From Streptomyces sp. NBC_00433 (GTDB lineage Bacteria; Actinomycetota; Actinomycetes; Streptomycetales; Streptomycetaceae), in assembly GCA_036015235.1 (NCBI GenBank), contig CP107926.1:3104001-3168000 (forward strand): 64,000 nucleotides of DNA. Direction: 5' to 3'. Shown here piece by piece: positions 50,924 through 59,301 of the stretch. Below the pieces are notes generated by a model that was not told where the DNA came from, did not search any database, and saw nothing but the letters and a program-made list of their open reading frames with translations. How positions within the stretch are numbered: the first letter of the stretch is position 1; the number at the start of each line of letters is the position of its first letter. A program made the translations under genes and the position numbers.

Positions 50924-52651
50924 TCAGCCGGCCAGGGCGGTGTCGTAGAGATCGAAGCTGCGGCGCTCCGCGTGGCGGCGCAGTAATTCCTCCTGGACCC
51001 GCCCGGTGCAGCCCGCGGGCAGGTCGGCGGGCCTGCGGCCGAGGCGCCGCACGAGCCGGTGCAGGGCCGCGGCGGCCCAGGCCGGGTCGGCGAGGAAGGG
51101 GTCGTCGCCCCGGGCCCGCGCCCCGCGCCACACGCCGAGCACCGCGGCACCCGCGAGCAGCACGGCGTAGCGGTCGGACAGGGCGAAACCCGCCGGGGAG
51201 GCCAGCGCGGTGCGGTCCAGCGGCGGCAGCGCGAGGCTCTCCCGCTGGATCAGCCGCAGCTCGCCGGTGAGTTGCCGCGCCAGCGCCTGTACGGCCGCCT
51301 CGGGCGGGGTGCCGTCCGGCAGCGTGTCGGCGGCGGCGACCAGCGAGGCGCTCAGGCCGTCCCGGTCGCCGGTCAGGGCGAGCCGCCGGAAGGGTGCCTC
51401 CGGCAGGTCGGCGCGCGGGTCGAACAGCGCGTCGGGGGCCGCTTCCGCGCGGAACCAGGAGCGCCTGGCCAGCCGCGGCAGCTGCGGGATGATCGTCGCC
51501 TGGCAGGCGGCGGCGCCCGCATGGCCCAGGCTGAGCACCGGCAGGTCGCGCAGGTGCTTCTGGAAGATGCCGAAGTCGCCCTCGCGCAGGTAGAACCGGG
51601 CGCCCAGCACGACGGACAGGTCGTGCATCGCCCCTTGCAGCAGCGCGGGCACCAGGTATTTCACCGCGGAGGCGTAGACGCTCGCCTCGTCGGGCAGCAG
51701 GTGCACCGCGCGGGTGCCGGCCAGGCAGAGGCAGTCGCTGATGAGCAGGTCGAGGAAGGCGTCGCCGAGGGTGGCGCGGGCCTGGGGTATCTCGGCCACG
51801 GTCCGCTTGTAGAGGTGCCGGCCCCGGGCGAAGGACACCACGGTGCGCAGCGCCGTGTCTGCGGCGCCCAGCGCCATGCCCGGGAGGGCGCTGCGGGTGA
51901 GCTGGAAGGAGCGCAGGGCCAGGTCGGCGCCGTGGCCCAGCTCGCCCACGAGTGCCTGCGCGGGGACCGGGGCGCCGTCGAAGTCCAGGCCGGACAGGAG
52001 GCAGCCGCGTACGCCGACCGTGCCGTAGCGGGGCAGGACGGCCAGCCGCCCGGGTGCCACCTGGGCGCGCTCGACCATCAGGACCGAGTGGCTGCGCGGG
52101 CCCGGTGCCGGGTCGGTGCGGCTGAAGAGCAGCCAGGCGTCGGCCCGCGCCGCGTTGTTGATGACCTGCTTGGTGCCGTGCAGCCGGAAGGAGCCGTCCG
52201 GCTGTACGCGGGCCTCGAAGTCGTTGCGCAGGAAGTCGTTGCCGTGCGCCAGTTCGTGGTAGGCCACGGAGACCCGGCCGCCGCCCAGCAGGATCTCCGC
52301 CAGCCGGGTCCGCTGCCGCTCGTCGCCCCCGGTCCACACGTTGACCGCGGCCATGAAGGAGGTGACGCCGTAGCCGAGCCCGAGCGCCACGTCCCGCCGG
52401 AAGACCTCGCGCAGGACGCGTGCCAGGGAGTCGAGGCGCTCCAGCCGGCCGCCGAGCGCGGCCGGTACGAATTCCGCGTTGAGGCCGTAGGCGTCCAGCA
52501 GCTTCTCGCCGGCCGCGGACAGCTCCCCGGCCTCGTCGGCCTCCAGCAGCCGGTCGTTGCCGACCGGGTTGACGGGGTCGCCGGGGTCGCCGAAGGCGGC
52601 GTTCAGCTCGGCGACGCGGGCCGCCGTGCGCGCTTCCTGACCGCCTGTCAT
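50924..52651 (-). CDS. acyl-CoA dehydrogenase family protein (second of pair)
   Basis: The 575-residue flavoprotein has the ACAD fold with extra length at the C-terminus. FAD/substrate regions are HGTKQVINNAARADAWLLFS and GVRGCLLSGLDFDGAPVP; the helical core (ALGAADTALRTVVSFARGRH) follows. It overlaps the other ACAD gene by 4 nt. Pairs of this sort are known to introduce double bonds into ACP-bound lipid tails of lipopeptides (for example ramoplanin and enduracidin). The catalytic base cannot be placed with certainty by eye. Confidence 0.87.
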   Translation of the reverse strand: MTGGQEARTAARVAELNAAFGDPGDPVNPVGNDRLLEADEAGELSAAGEKLLDAYGLNAEFVPAALGGRLERLDSLARVLREVFRRDVALGLGYGVTSFMAAVNVWTGGDERQRTRLAEILLGGGRVSVAYHELAHGNDFLRNDFEARVQPDGSFRLHGTKQVINNAARADAWLLFSRTDPAPGPRSHSVLMVERAQVAPGRLAVLPRYGTVGVRGCLLSGLDFDGAPVPAQALVGELGHGADLALRSFQLTRSALPGMALGAADTALRTVVSFARGRHLYKRTVAEIPQARATLGDAFLDLLISDCLCLAGTRAVHLLPDEASVYASAVKYLVPALLQGAMHDLSVVLGARFYLREGDFGIFQKHLRDLPVLSLGHAGAAACQATIIPQLPRLARRSWFRAEAAPDALFDPRADLPEAPFRRLALTGDRDGLSASLVAAADTLPDGTPPEAAVQALARQLTGELRLIQRESLALPPLDRTALASPAGFALSDRYAVLLAGAAVLGVWRGARARGDDPFLADPAWAAAALHRLVRRLGRRPADLPAGCTGRVQEELLRRHAERRSFDLYDTALAG

Positions 52652-54492
52652 GACGCGCCTCCCGCCGCGTGCGCGGGGACCCGGACCGGCGGCCGGTCCC
52701 GCACGTCCTGCGCGGGACCGGCGGGGCGCAGCGACAGCGGCAGCAGCGAGACCAGCCGGCCCTGGGCATGCAGGGCGATGGACGCGTCGAGCACGCCGTC
52801 CAAGGCCTCGGGGTCCGCCGCGTCGGGCAGGCCGAGCGCGGTCAGCAGCCGGGCGAGCGCGGCCCGCAGCCACAGGGCGTCCCGCCACAGGGGTCCGGTC
52901 GCGCCCGCCTCCGCGTCGCGGTGGCTGTGCGTCCACAGGCCGACGCAGGCCGCCGCGGCGAAGCACAGCGTGAAGCGGCGGGCGGTCTCGAAGGCGGCGG
53001 GCGGCACGTCGGTCCGCGCGTCCCGGAACGCGGCCATCTCGGCGTGCACGTCGTCGACCACGGCCGACAGCCTTTCCGCGGCGCGCAGGGCGGGCTCGAC
53101 CGCCGGATTGCGGGCGGCTGCGTCGCGCAGCAGCCCGACGCAGCCGGGCAGCGCGGCCAGCACACCGCTGCCGTGGCGGGCGAGCAGCGAGAGCCGGTCG
53201 AGGGCGGCGGGCGGCAGCGGCGCGGTGAGGCGGAAGGCGGCGGCCGCTCCCGCGACGTCCCCGGTGCCGCGCTCGTGGGCCCTGGCCAGCGTACGGAACT
53301 GGCTGATCAGCGAGTTGAGGTTGACCAGGGTGTTGCCGTCGAAGAGGCCGACGATCCGGTGGTCCCTGTCCACCTTCTGGAACCGGCCGCCGGCGTAGAC
53401 GTCCTTGAGGAAGGCGCGGGCGCCGAGCAGCCGGGTCAGCGCGGTGACGACGGCCTCGGTCCGGGTCGGCACCAGGTACTTGGTGACGGCGGCGACGACC
53501 GACAGCTCCGCCGGGGCGGTCTGCACCGCGCGGGCCGCGACCAGCGCGAGCGCCTCGCCGGCGAGCACGTCGGCGGCGCTCTCGGCCAGGGTCCTGCGTG
53601 CCTGCGGCAGGTCGATCAGCGACCGGCCGTAGAGGCTGCGCTCCGCGGCGAAGTCGAGGCCGAGGGCGAGCGCGTGGTCGGCGGCGCCCAGGGAGAGCGC
53701 CGCGCACATGGTGCGGGTCAGCTGGAGCGCCTTGAGCACGGTCTCCAGGCCGTGCCCCACCTCGCCGACCACGGCGCCCGCGGGGACCGGGGCCCGGTCG
53801 AAGGCGATCCCGGAGATGTCCGCGCCGCGTATGCCGTGCGTGCGGACCTTGTCGAGGTGGCGGTACGTGCCGGCCGGCAGGGTGCGCTTGTCCACCAGCA
53901 GCACGGAGTAGCCGCGCGGGCCGCCGGCCGGGTCGGTGCGGGAGAGCACGGACAGCAGGCTGCCGCGGGTGGCGTTGTTGATCAGCCACTTCTCCCCGCT
54001 GACCAGGTAGCCGTCGGCCCCGTCCGCGGCGGGCTCCGCGACGACGTCGCCGGCCAGCAGGTCGCTGCCGTGGGCGCTCTCCGTCAGCGCGAGGCTGACC
54101 GGCAGCCGGGAGGCGATGGCCTCACCGAGCCGGCGGCCCTGCTCCGCCGAGCCGTCCACCCAGACGCAGACGGCGCCCAGATACGTCTTGCCGTGCGCGA
54201 TCGCCACCGTCAGGTCGCGGCGGGCCACCGTGCGGACCAGCTGCACCAGCTGCTCGTAGTCCGTCAGCCGGCCGCCGTGGGCGGCGGGGATGTAGAACTC
54301 GTACAGGCCGAGCTGGTCGAGCACCGCGCACAGGGCGGCCGGGAATTCCTCCCGCTCGTCCAGCGCGAGGCTGCGGGCGTGGCTGAACAGCGTGCCCGGG
54401 TCGTCCGGGTCGCCGAGGTTCCACTCCAGCTGCTCGGCGAGGCGGTAGGGCATGTGGCGGTACGGGGTGCGGCAGTAGGGCGTGTGGTCCAC
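52648..54492 (-). CDS. acyl-CoA dehydrogenase family protein (first of pair)
   Basis: The 614-residue ACAD-fold protein shows ALTESAHGSDLLAGDVVAEP and SGEKWLINNATRGSLLSVLS (flavin site), GIRGADISGIAFDRAPVP, and the core helix LGAADHALALGLDFAAERSL. FDGNTLVNLNSLISQFRTLA near residue 385 matches the place of the usual GG.G....(P)..R dimer region. It is longer than standard 380-residue ACADs, as is its partner. GTG 54492 starts 4 nt after the fatty acyl-AMP ligase stop. Confidence 0.88.
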   Translation of the reverse strand: MDHTPYCRTPYRHMPYRLAEQLEWNLGDPDDPGTLFSHARSLALDEREEFPAALCAVLDQLGLYEFYIPAAHGGRLTDYEQLVQLVRTVARRDLTVAIAHGKTYLGAVCVWVDGSAEQGRRLGEAIASRLPVSLALTESAHGSDLLAGDVVAEPAADGADGYLVSGEKWLINNATRGSLLSVLSRTDPAGGPRGYSVLLVDKRTLPAGTYRHLDKVRTHGIRGADISGIAFDRAPVPAGAVVGEVGHGLETVLKALQLTRTMCAALSLGAADHALALGLDFAAERSLYGRSLIDLPQARRTLAESAADVLAGEALALVAARAVQTAPAELSVVAAVTKYLVPTRTEAVVTALTRLLGARAFLKDVYAGGRFQKVDRDHRIVGLFDGNTLVNLNSLISQFRTLARAHERGTGDVAGAAAAFRLTAPLPPAALDRLSLLARHGSGVLAALPGCVGLLRDAAARNPAVEPALRAAERLSAVVDDVHAEMAAFRDARTDVPPAAFETARRFTLCFAAAACVGLWTHSHRDAEAGATGPLWRDALWLRAALARLLTALGLPDAADPEALDGVLDASIALHAQGRLVSLLPLSLRPAGPAQDVRDRPPVRVPAHAAGGAS

Positions 54493-54495
54493 GGC

Positions 54496-56295
54496 TCAGC
54501 CCACCGGGGTGGCTATCGGTCCGGCGGCGAGGTTCGCCACCCGCCGGTCCAGGTCCTGGTGCACCACGGGCAGCCGGTCCTCCAGCAGCAGCCGCCGCAT
54601 CAGGGTGCGCTGGATCTTGCCGCTGGTGGTCTTGCGGACGGTGGCCGGGCGCACCAGGACGACGCTGCAGCTGGCCTGGAACTCCTGGCGGACGCGGGCG
54701 CGCACCTCGGCGCACAGCGCGGCCGGGTCCTGCGCGGCGCTGCGGCGGAATTCCTGCACCAGGACGAGGTGTTCCTCGCCGTCGTCCACCGAGAAGGCCG
54801 CGCCGGCGCCGCCGCGGAAGGCGGGGTGCAGGGACTGCACGTCGCGCTCGACGTCGTGCGGGTAGATGTTCCGCCCGTTGATCAGGATCATCTCCTTGAG
54901 GCGGCCGGTCACGTAGAGCTGCCCGGCGTCCATCACGCCGAGGTCGCCGGTGCGCAGCCAGCCCGGGTCGGTGCCCGCGGGCGACACGATCCCGGCGTCG
55001 AAGACCTCTGCATTGGTCTCGGGGCGGTTCCAGTAGCCCGTGGAGACGCTGGCGCCCTTGACCCATATCTCGCCGACGTGGGCCTCGGGCTGCTCGGCGC
55101 GGCTGTCCGGGTCGACGATCCGCACGGTGAAGTCGCCCGGGTCGACCTCGCCGCTGCCGACCAGCGCCCGGGTGCCGCCGCCCGGCGGGGCGTCGTCGAG
55201 GCGGCCCTTCTCCAGCGCCGCCGCGTCGACCGTGCGGTGGACGGGGGCCTGACCCGCCTTCACACCGGAGATCAGCAGGGTCGTCTCGGCCATGCCGTAG
55301 CAGGGGCAGAAGCTCTCGGCGCGGAAGCCGACCTGGGCGAACCGCTCGGTGAAGGCGCGCACCGTCTCCGAGCGCACCGGCTCCGCCCCGTTGCAGGCGT
55401 GCTCCCAGCCGCTCAGGTCCAGCGTGGCCAGCTGCTCGTCGGTGACCCGGCGCAGGCACAGGTCGTAGCCGAAGTTGGGGCTGCCGCTGATGGTGACCCG
55501 GTAGTCGGTGATCATCTGGAGCCAGCGCACCGGCCGCATGAGGAAGGAGACCGGGGACATCAGGGCGGCCGAGCCGCCGACGTAGAGCGGGTTGAGTATG
55601 TGCCCGATCAGGCCCATGTCGTGGTAGGCGGGCAGCCAGCAGCCCATGCGGGTGCCCTGGTGGGTGCCGAGCGCGTGGGAGATGGCCAGCTCGTTGGCGA
55701 TCAGATTCCGGTGCGAGACCATCACGCCCTTGGGCTCGCTGGTGGAACCCGAGGTGTACTGGAGGAAGGCCAGCGAGTCGCCGGTGAGCCGCGGCCGCGT
55801 CCACGCCGCCGCGTCGCCCTGGGCGGGGTCGTCGCCGGCCAGGACCGGGATACCGGTGGCGCCGGACTCGCGCAGCCAGGCGCGGACGCCCGGCTCGTCG
55901 GCGGAGTCGGTGAGCACCGCGCGCACATCCGCGTCGCGCAGGATGCCGGTGAGCCGGGCCGACTGGTTGTCCTGGTCGGCGGGCAGCGGCGCGGGGACCG
56001 CGACCACTCCGGCGTAGAGGCAGCCGACGAAGGCCTTCACGAAGTCCAGGCCTGAGGGATAGAGCAGCAGCACCCGGTCGCCGACCGCGCTGTGCCGCTG
56101 GAGCCACGAGGCGATCCGCTTGGCCTCGGTGTCCAGCGCCCCGTAGGTCAGCCGCCGCGCGACGGCGCCGGGCGCGCTGTCCGGCAGGAAGAAGAACGCT
56201 TCTTTGTCCGACAGGTCTGCGGCATGGCGCAGCACGATCTCGGTGAAATTCTCTTGCCTCAGCAAGGCAGACCGCCCCCGATCTAGGACTCGCAC
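54496..56295 (-). CDS. fatty acyl-AMP ligase (FAAL)
   Basis: The 599-residue ANL-superfamily enzyme is predicted to activate a free fatty acid as acyl-AMP and pass it to the ACP. The P-loop is LQYTSGSTSEPKGVMVSH; HDMGLIGHILNPLYVGGSAA, SGSPNFGYDLCLRRV and CYGMAETTL are the FAAL signatures (YD(R/L)C near the active site). ELTGRLKEMI-type hinge TGRLKEMILINGRNIYPHDV and the Lys in RKTTSGKIQRTLMRR follow. The start is uncertain: GTG 56295 lacks an RBS, and TTG 56265 is a reasonable alternative. It is the first gene of the minus-strand operon; ACAD pair and ACP follow. Confidence 0.92.
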   Translation of the reverse strand: MRVLDRGRSALLRQENFTEIVLRHAADLSDKEAFFFLPDSAPGAVARRLTYGALDTEAKRIASWLQRHSAVGDRVLLLYPSGLDFVKAFVGCLYAGVVAVPAPLPADQDNQSARLTGILRDADVRAVLTDSADEPGVRAWLRESGATGIPVLAGDDPAQGDAAAWTRPRLTGDSLAFLQYTSGSTSEPKGVMVSHRNLIANELAISHALGTHQGTRMGCWLPAYHDMGLIGHILNPLYVGGSAALMSPVSFLMRPVRWLQMITDYRVTISGSPNFGYDLCLRRVTDEQLATLDLSGWEHACNGAEPVRSETVRAFTERFAQVGFRAESFCPCYGMAETTLLISGVKAGQAPVHRTVDAAALEKGRLDDAPPGGGTRALVGSGEVDPGDFTVRIVDPDSRAEQPEAHVGEIWVKGASVSTGYWNRPETNAEVFDAGIVSPAGTDPGWLRTGDLGVMDAGQLYVTGRLKEMILINGRNIYPHDVERDVQSLHPAFRGGAGAAFSVDDGEEHLVLVQEFRRSAAQDPAALCAEVRARVRQEFQASCSVVLVRPATVRKTTSGKIQRTLMRRLLLEDRLPVVHQDLDRRVANLAAGPIATPVG

Positions 56296-56702
56296 ACGGC
56301 CGGACGACCACCTGGCGGCGAATCGCTGACGCTGTCCCGACGGGACGGCTCACCCCCCGATTTCGGGGCGCGGCCGATCACGACGGCGTCATTTGAATTG
56401 ATTGCGAATTCACATCGCCATACCCAGGGATCCCCGGCGCTGGCGACAATACCAGCCCCTCGGCGAGTGCGCGTGGAGTCGTCGCACTCAACCAAGCCGG
56501 CCCCAAGAGCTTGGGGCCGGCTTGGTTTTACGGCCGCTTCTCCCGGCTTCTCCGCGGCATGGTGACGACGGCGGCCCGGCGGTCGCCCCGCATGCATTCT
56601 GCGGCCGCATATAGAATTCCGCTATACCCCCGTGATATTCGGACGCCCCGGCATTTCGCGCGGACGGTCAGGACGGAAAAGCCCCGCCCGAAAAGGGGTC
56701 CG
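56296..56702. other. spacer between hyp operon end and FAAL operon start
   Basis: No gene was seen here. It should contain the FAAL operon promoter; an AT-rich stretch at about 56385-56410 (ATTTGAATTGATTGCGAATT) is the likely site. A long palindrome near its centre (listed) ends the hyp transcript. Confidence 0.5.
56491..56526. terminator. long perfect palindrome, terminator of the hyp operon
   Basis: The 17-nt arms ACCAAGCCGGCCCCAAG and CTTGGGGCCGGCTTGGT are perfect, separated by 2 nt. Short T-runs lie just outside on the plus-strand side (TTT at 56527). It lies between the hypE stop and the FAAL start, both on the minus strand, and should end hyp transcription. Confidence 0.7.
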
Positions 56703-57788
56703 TCAGCAGATGCGGGGCAGCTGCTCGCCGATCGGCAGGTCGACCACGCGGGTGCCGCCGAGGCCCGTGCGGGCCACGACGGTGCCCGGGTGGTCCGCGA
56801 CCGCCTCGCCGATCACCACGGCGCCCGCGCCCAGCGGGTGGGCGCGCATCGCGGCCAGTACCGCGTCGGCGTGCTCGGGCGGGACGAAGGCGACGAGCTT
56901 GCCCTCGTTGGCCACGTACATCGGGTCGAGGCCCAGCACCGAGCAGGCGTTGGCGACGGCCGGCGGCACCGGGACGGCGCGCTCCCGTACGACCACGCCG
57001 ACCCGGGCCGCCGCGGCGATCTCGTTGAGCGAGGCCGCCAGGCCGCCCCTGGTGGGGTCGCGCAGCACGTGCAGGTCCGGGGTCACCGCGAGCATCGCCG
57101 CCACCAGGCCGCCGAGCGGCGCGGTGTCGCTCTCGATCTCCGCCTCGAATTCCAGGCCCTCGCGGACGCTCATCACGGCGACCCCGTGGGCGCCGATCGC
57201 GCCGCTGACGATCACCACGTCCCCGGGCACCACCCGCTGCGGGCGCAGGTCGACGCCGGCCGGGATCAGGCCGATGCCCGCGGTGTTGACGTAGATCCCG
57301 TCGCCGTGGCCGGACTCGACGACCTTGGTGTCGCCGGTGGCCACCTCGACGCCCGCGGCCCGCGCGGCCGCGCCGATCGCCTCGGCGACCCGGGCGAGCA
57401 CCGGCATCTCCACGCCTTCCTCCAGGATGAAGGCGCAGGACAGGTACGCGGCACGGGCGCCGCTCATGGCCAGGTCGTTGACGGTGCCGTTGACCGCGAG
57501 GTCGCCGATGCCGCCGCCGGGGAAGAACAGCGGCCGCACCACGTAGGAGTCGGTGGAGAAGGCCAGCCGGGCGCCGCCGAGCGTGACGGCCGCCGCGTCG
57601 CCGAGCTGGGCGAGCACCTCGCCGCCGAAGGCGGGGGCGAAGATGTGCTCGACCAGCTCCGCGGACATCGCGCCGCCGCCGCCGTGGCCCATGACCACCC
57701 GCGGCTGGTGGCGCAGCGGGGCCGGGCACGTCCACGACAGCATGTCGACCGGCGCGGGCCTCGCGGGGGCGGGAAGGGTGTCAGACAA
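56703..57788 (-). CDS. hypE: hydrogenase maturation protein HypE
   Basis: HypE converts the carbamoyl group on its C-terminal Cys to thiocyanate, the CN donor for the [NiFe] active site. The 361-residue protein has [20 protein letters not shown], the ATP-binding [20 protein letters not shown] and [34 protein letters not shown], and the invariant C-terminal PRIC. TTG 57788 overlaps the hypD end by 8 nt; an internal ATG at residue 16 would skip a Pro-rich start. It is the last gene of the operon. Confidence 0.95.
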   Translation of the reverse strand: MSDTLPAPARPAPVDMLSWTCPAPLRHQPRVVMGHGGGGAMSAELVEHIFAPAFGGEVLAQLGDAAAVTLGGARLAFSTDSYVVRPLFFPGGGIGDLAVNGTVNDLAMSGARAAYLSCAFILEEGVEMPVLARVAEAIGAAARAAGVEVATGDTKVVESGHGDGIYVNTAGIGLIPAGVDLRPQRVVPGDVVIVSGAIGAHGVAVMSVREGLEFEAEIESDTAPLGGLVAAMLAVTPDLHVLRDPTRGGLAASLNEIAAAARVGVVVRERAVPVPPAVANACSVLGLDPMYVANEGKLVAFVPPEHADAVLAAMRAHPLGAGAVVIGEAVADHPGTVVARTGLGGTRVVDLPIGEQLPRIC

Positions 57789-58905
57789 CGGGGGTCGCCT
57801 CCTGGCGCGCGGGGGCGGCGCCGAGCCGCCGGTAGAGGTAGTAGGCGGCGCAGGCGCCCTCGCTGGAGACCATCGTGGCGCCCAGCGGTGTGCGCGGGGT
57901 GCACACGGTCCCGAACGCCTCGCAGCGGTCCGGTTTGAGCAGGCCCTGGAGCACCTCGCCCGCGCGGCAGGCCGCGGGCTCCGCGGTGTCGATGCCGGAC
58001 ACCTCGAAGCGGTGCTCCGCGTCGAAGTCCCGGTAGCGCTCCGACAGCCGCCATCCGCTGTCCGGGATCACCCCGATGCCGCGCCACGCCCGGTCGGTGA
58101 CCTCGAAGACGTCGTCGAGCATCGCCAGGGCCGCCGGGTTGCCCTCGGGGCGCACCGCCCGCTGGTAGGCGTTGTCGACGGTGTGCTCGCCGCGCTCCAG
58201 TTGCAGCACGGTCCGCCGAACGCCCTCCAGGATGTCCAGCGGCTCGAACCCGGTGACCACGATGGGGACCTGGTACTGCTCGGCGAGCCGCGGGTATTCG
58301 CCGGTGCCCATCACGCTGCACACGTGCCCGGCGGCCAGGAAGGCCTGCACCCGGCAGCTCGGGGACCGCATGATCGCGTCGATCGCCGGGGGCACCCGCA
58401 CGTGCGAGACCAGCAGGCTGAAGTTGCGGATGCCGAGCTTGCGCGCCTGGTGGACCGTCATGGCGTTGGGCGGGGCGGTCGTCTCGAACCCGATGCCGAA
58501 GAAGACGACCTGCCGGTCGGGATTCCGCTCGGCGATGCGCAGCGCGTCGAGCGGCGAGTACACCACTCGTACGTCACCGCCTTCGCTGCGCACCCCGAAC
58601 AGGTCGCGACCGGTGCCGGGCACCCTCAGCATGTCGCCGAACGAGCAGAAGATCACGTCGGGCCTGGACGCGATCTCCAGCGCCTTGTCGATGACTTCGA
58701 GCGGTGTGACGCACACCGGGCAGCCGGGGCCGTGGATCAGCTCGACCTGCTCGGGCAGCAACTGGTCGATGCCGTGCCTGATGATGGTGTGGGTCTGGCC
58801 GCCGCACACCTCCATCAGCGCCCACGGCCTGGTCACGGTGGAGTGGATGCTGTCCAGCAGCCGCCGCGCCAGACCGGGGTCCTGGAATTCCTCGAGGTAT
58901 TTCAC
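57781..58905 (-). CDS. hypD: hydrogenase maturation protein HypD
   Basis: HypD is the Fe-S scaffold that, with HypC, receives CN and CO to build the Fe(CN)2CO unit. The 374-residue protein has the conserved [41 protein letters not shown], and the Fe-S Cys region ([20 protein letters not shown]). GTG 58905 has GAGG 7 nt upstream and overlaps hypC by 4 nt; the frame upstream to 58983 is unlikely coding. Confidence 0.96.
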   Translation of the reverse strand: MKYLEEFQDPGLARRLLDSIHSTVTRPWALMEVCGGQTHTIIRHGIDQLLPEQVELIHGPGCPVCVTPLEVIDKALEIASRPDVIFCSFGDMLRVPGTGRDLFGVRSEGGDVRVVYSPLDALRIAERNPDRQVVFFGIGFETTAPPNAMTVHQARKLGIRNFSLLVSHVRVPPAIDAIMRSPSCRVQAFLAAGHVCSVMGTGEYPRLAEQYQVPIVVTGFEPLDILEGVRRTVLQLERGEHTVDNAYQRAVRPEGNPAALAMLDDVFEVTDRAWRGIGVIPDSGWRLSERYRDFDAEHRFEVSGIDTAEPAACRAGEVLQGLLKPDRCEAFGTVCTPRTPLGATMVSSEGACAAYYLYRRLGAAPARQEATPVV

Positions 58906-59228
58906 CGCAGCGCCTCCCGTGTTCCGTCCTGGCCGTCCCATTCCTGCCACGGGGCGCCGCCCGCCTGTGCGGCGATCTCCCATGGATCGCCGAACTCCTC
59001 CTGGAGCATGCCGAGTTCGGCGAAAAGCTCCAGCGTTTGCAGCGCCGACTCCTCGTCGAGCCGCTGCAAGGCGAAACCGACGTGCACGATGGCGTATTCA
59101 CCGACCTGCAAGTCGGGCAGATACTCCAGGCACACCTCCTTGACGACGCCGCCGAAGTCGACGTCGGCCATCCGGGTGCCGTCCCGCTCCTCGATCTTCA
59201 GCACTCTGCCGGGTACCGCCAGGCACAT
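58902..59228 (-). CDS. hypC: hydrogenase maturation chaperone HypC
   Basis: The 108-residue HypC/HupF chaperone begins [14 protein letters not shown] with the essential Cys2 that binds iron. It carries [20 protein letters not shown] and [17 protein letters not shown]. It is somewhat longer than the usual 75-95 residues owing to the C-terminal extension. It partners HypD in Fe(CN)2CO transfer to the hydrogenase large subunit. Confidence 0.95.
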   Translation of the reverse strand: MCLAVPGRVLKIEERDGTRMADVDFGGVVKEVCLEYLPDLQVGEYAIVHVGFALQRLDEESALQTLELFAELGMLQEEFGDPWEIAAQAGGAPWQEWDGQDGTREALR

Positions 59229-59301
59229 GGGTTCTCCTCGCTGTGGGGGGATGCGATACGTCGCGGGGCCGCGATACGTCCGGGCGTGCGGCCGGTGCCG
59301 G

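Noticed and set aside
45981..56295. The acyl locus as part of an NRPS lipopeptide cluster
   Set aside because: No condensation, adenylation-thiolation or PKS modules occur within 10 kb on either side in the window.
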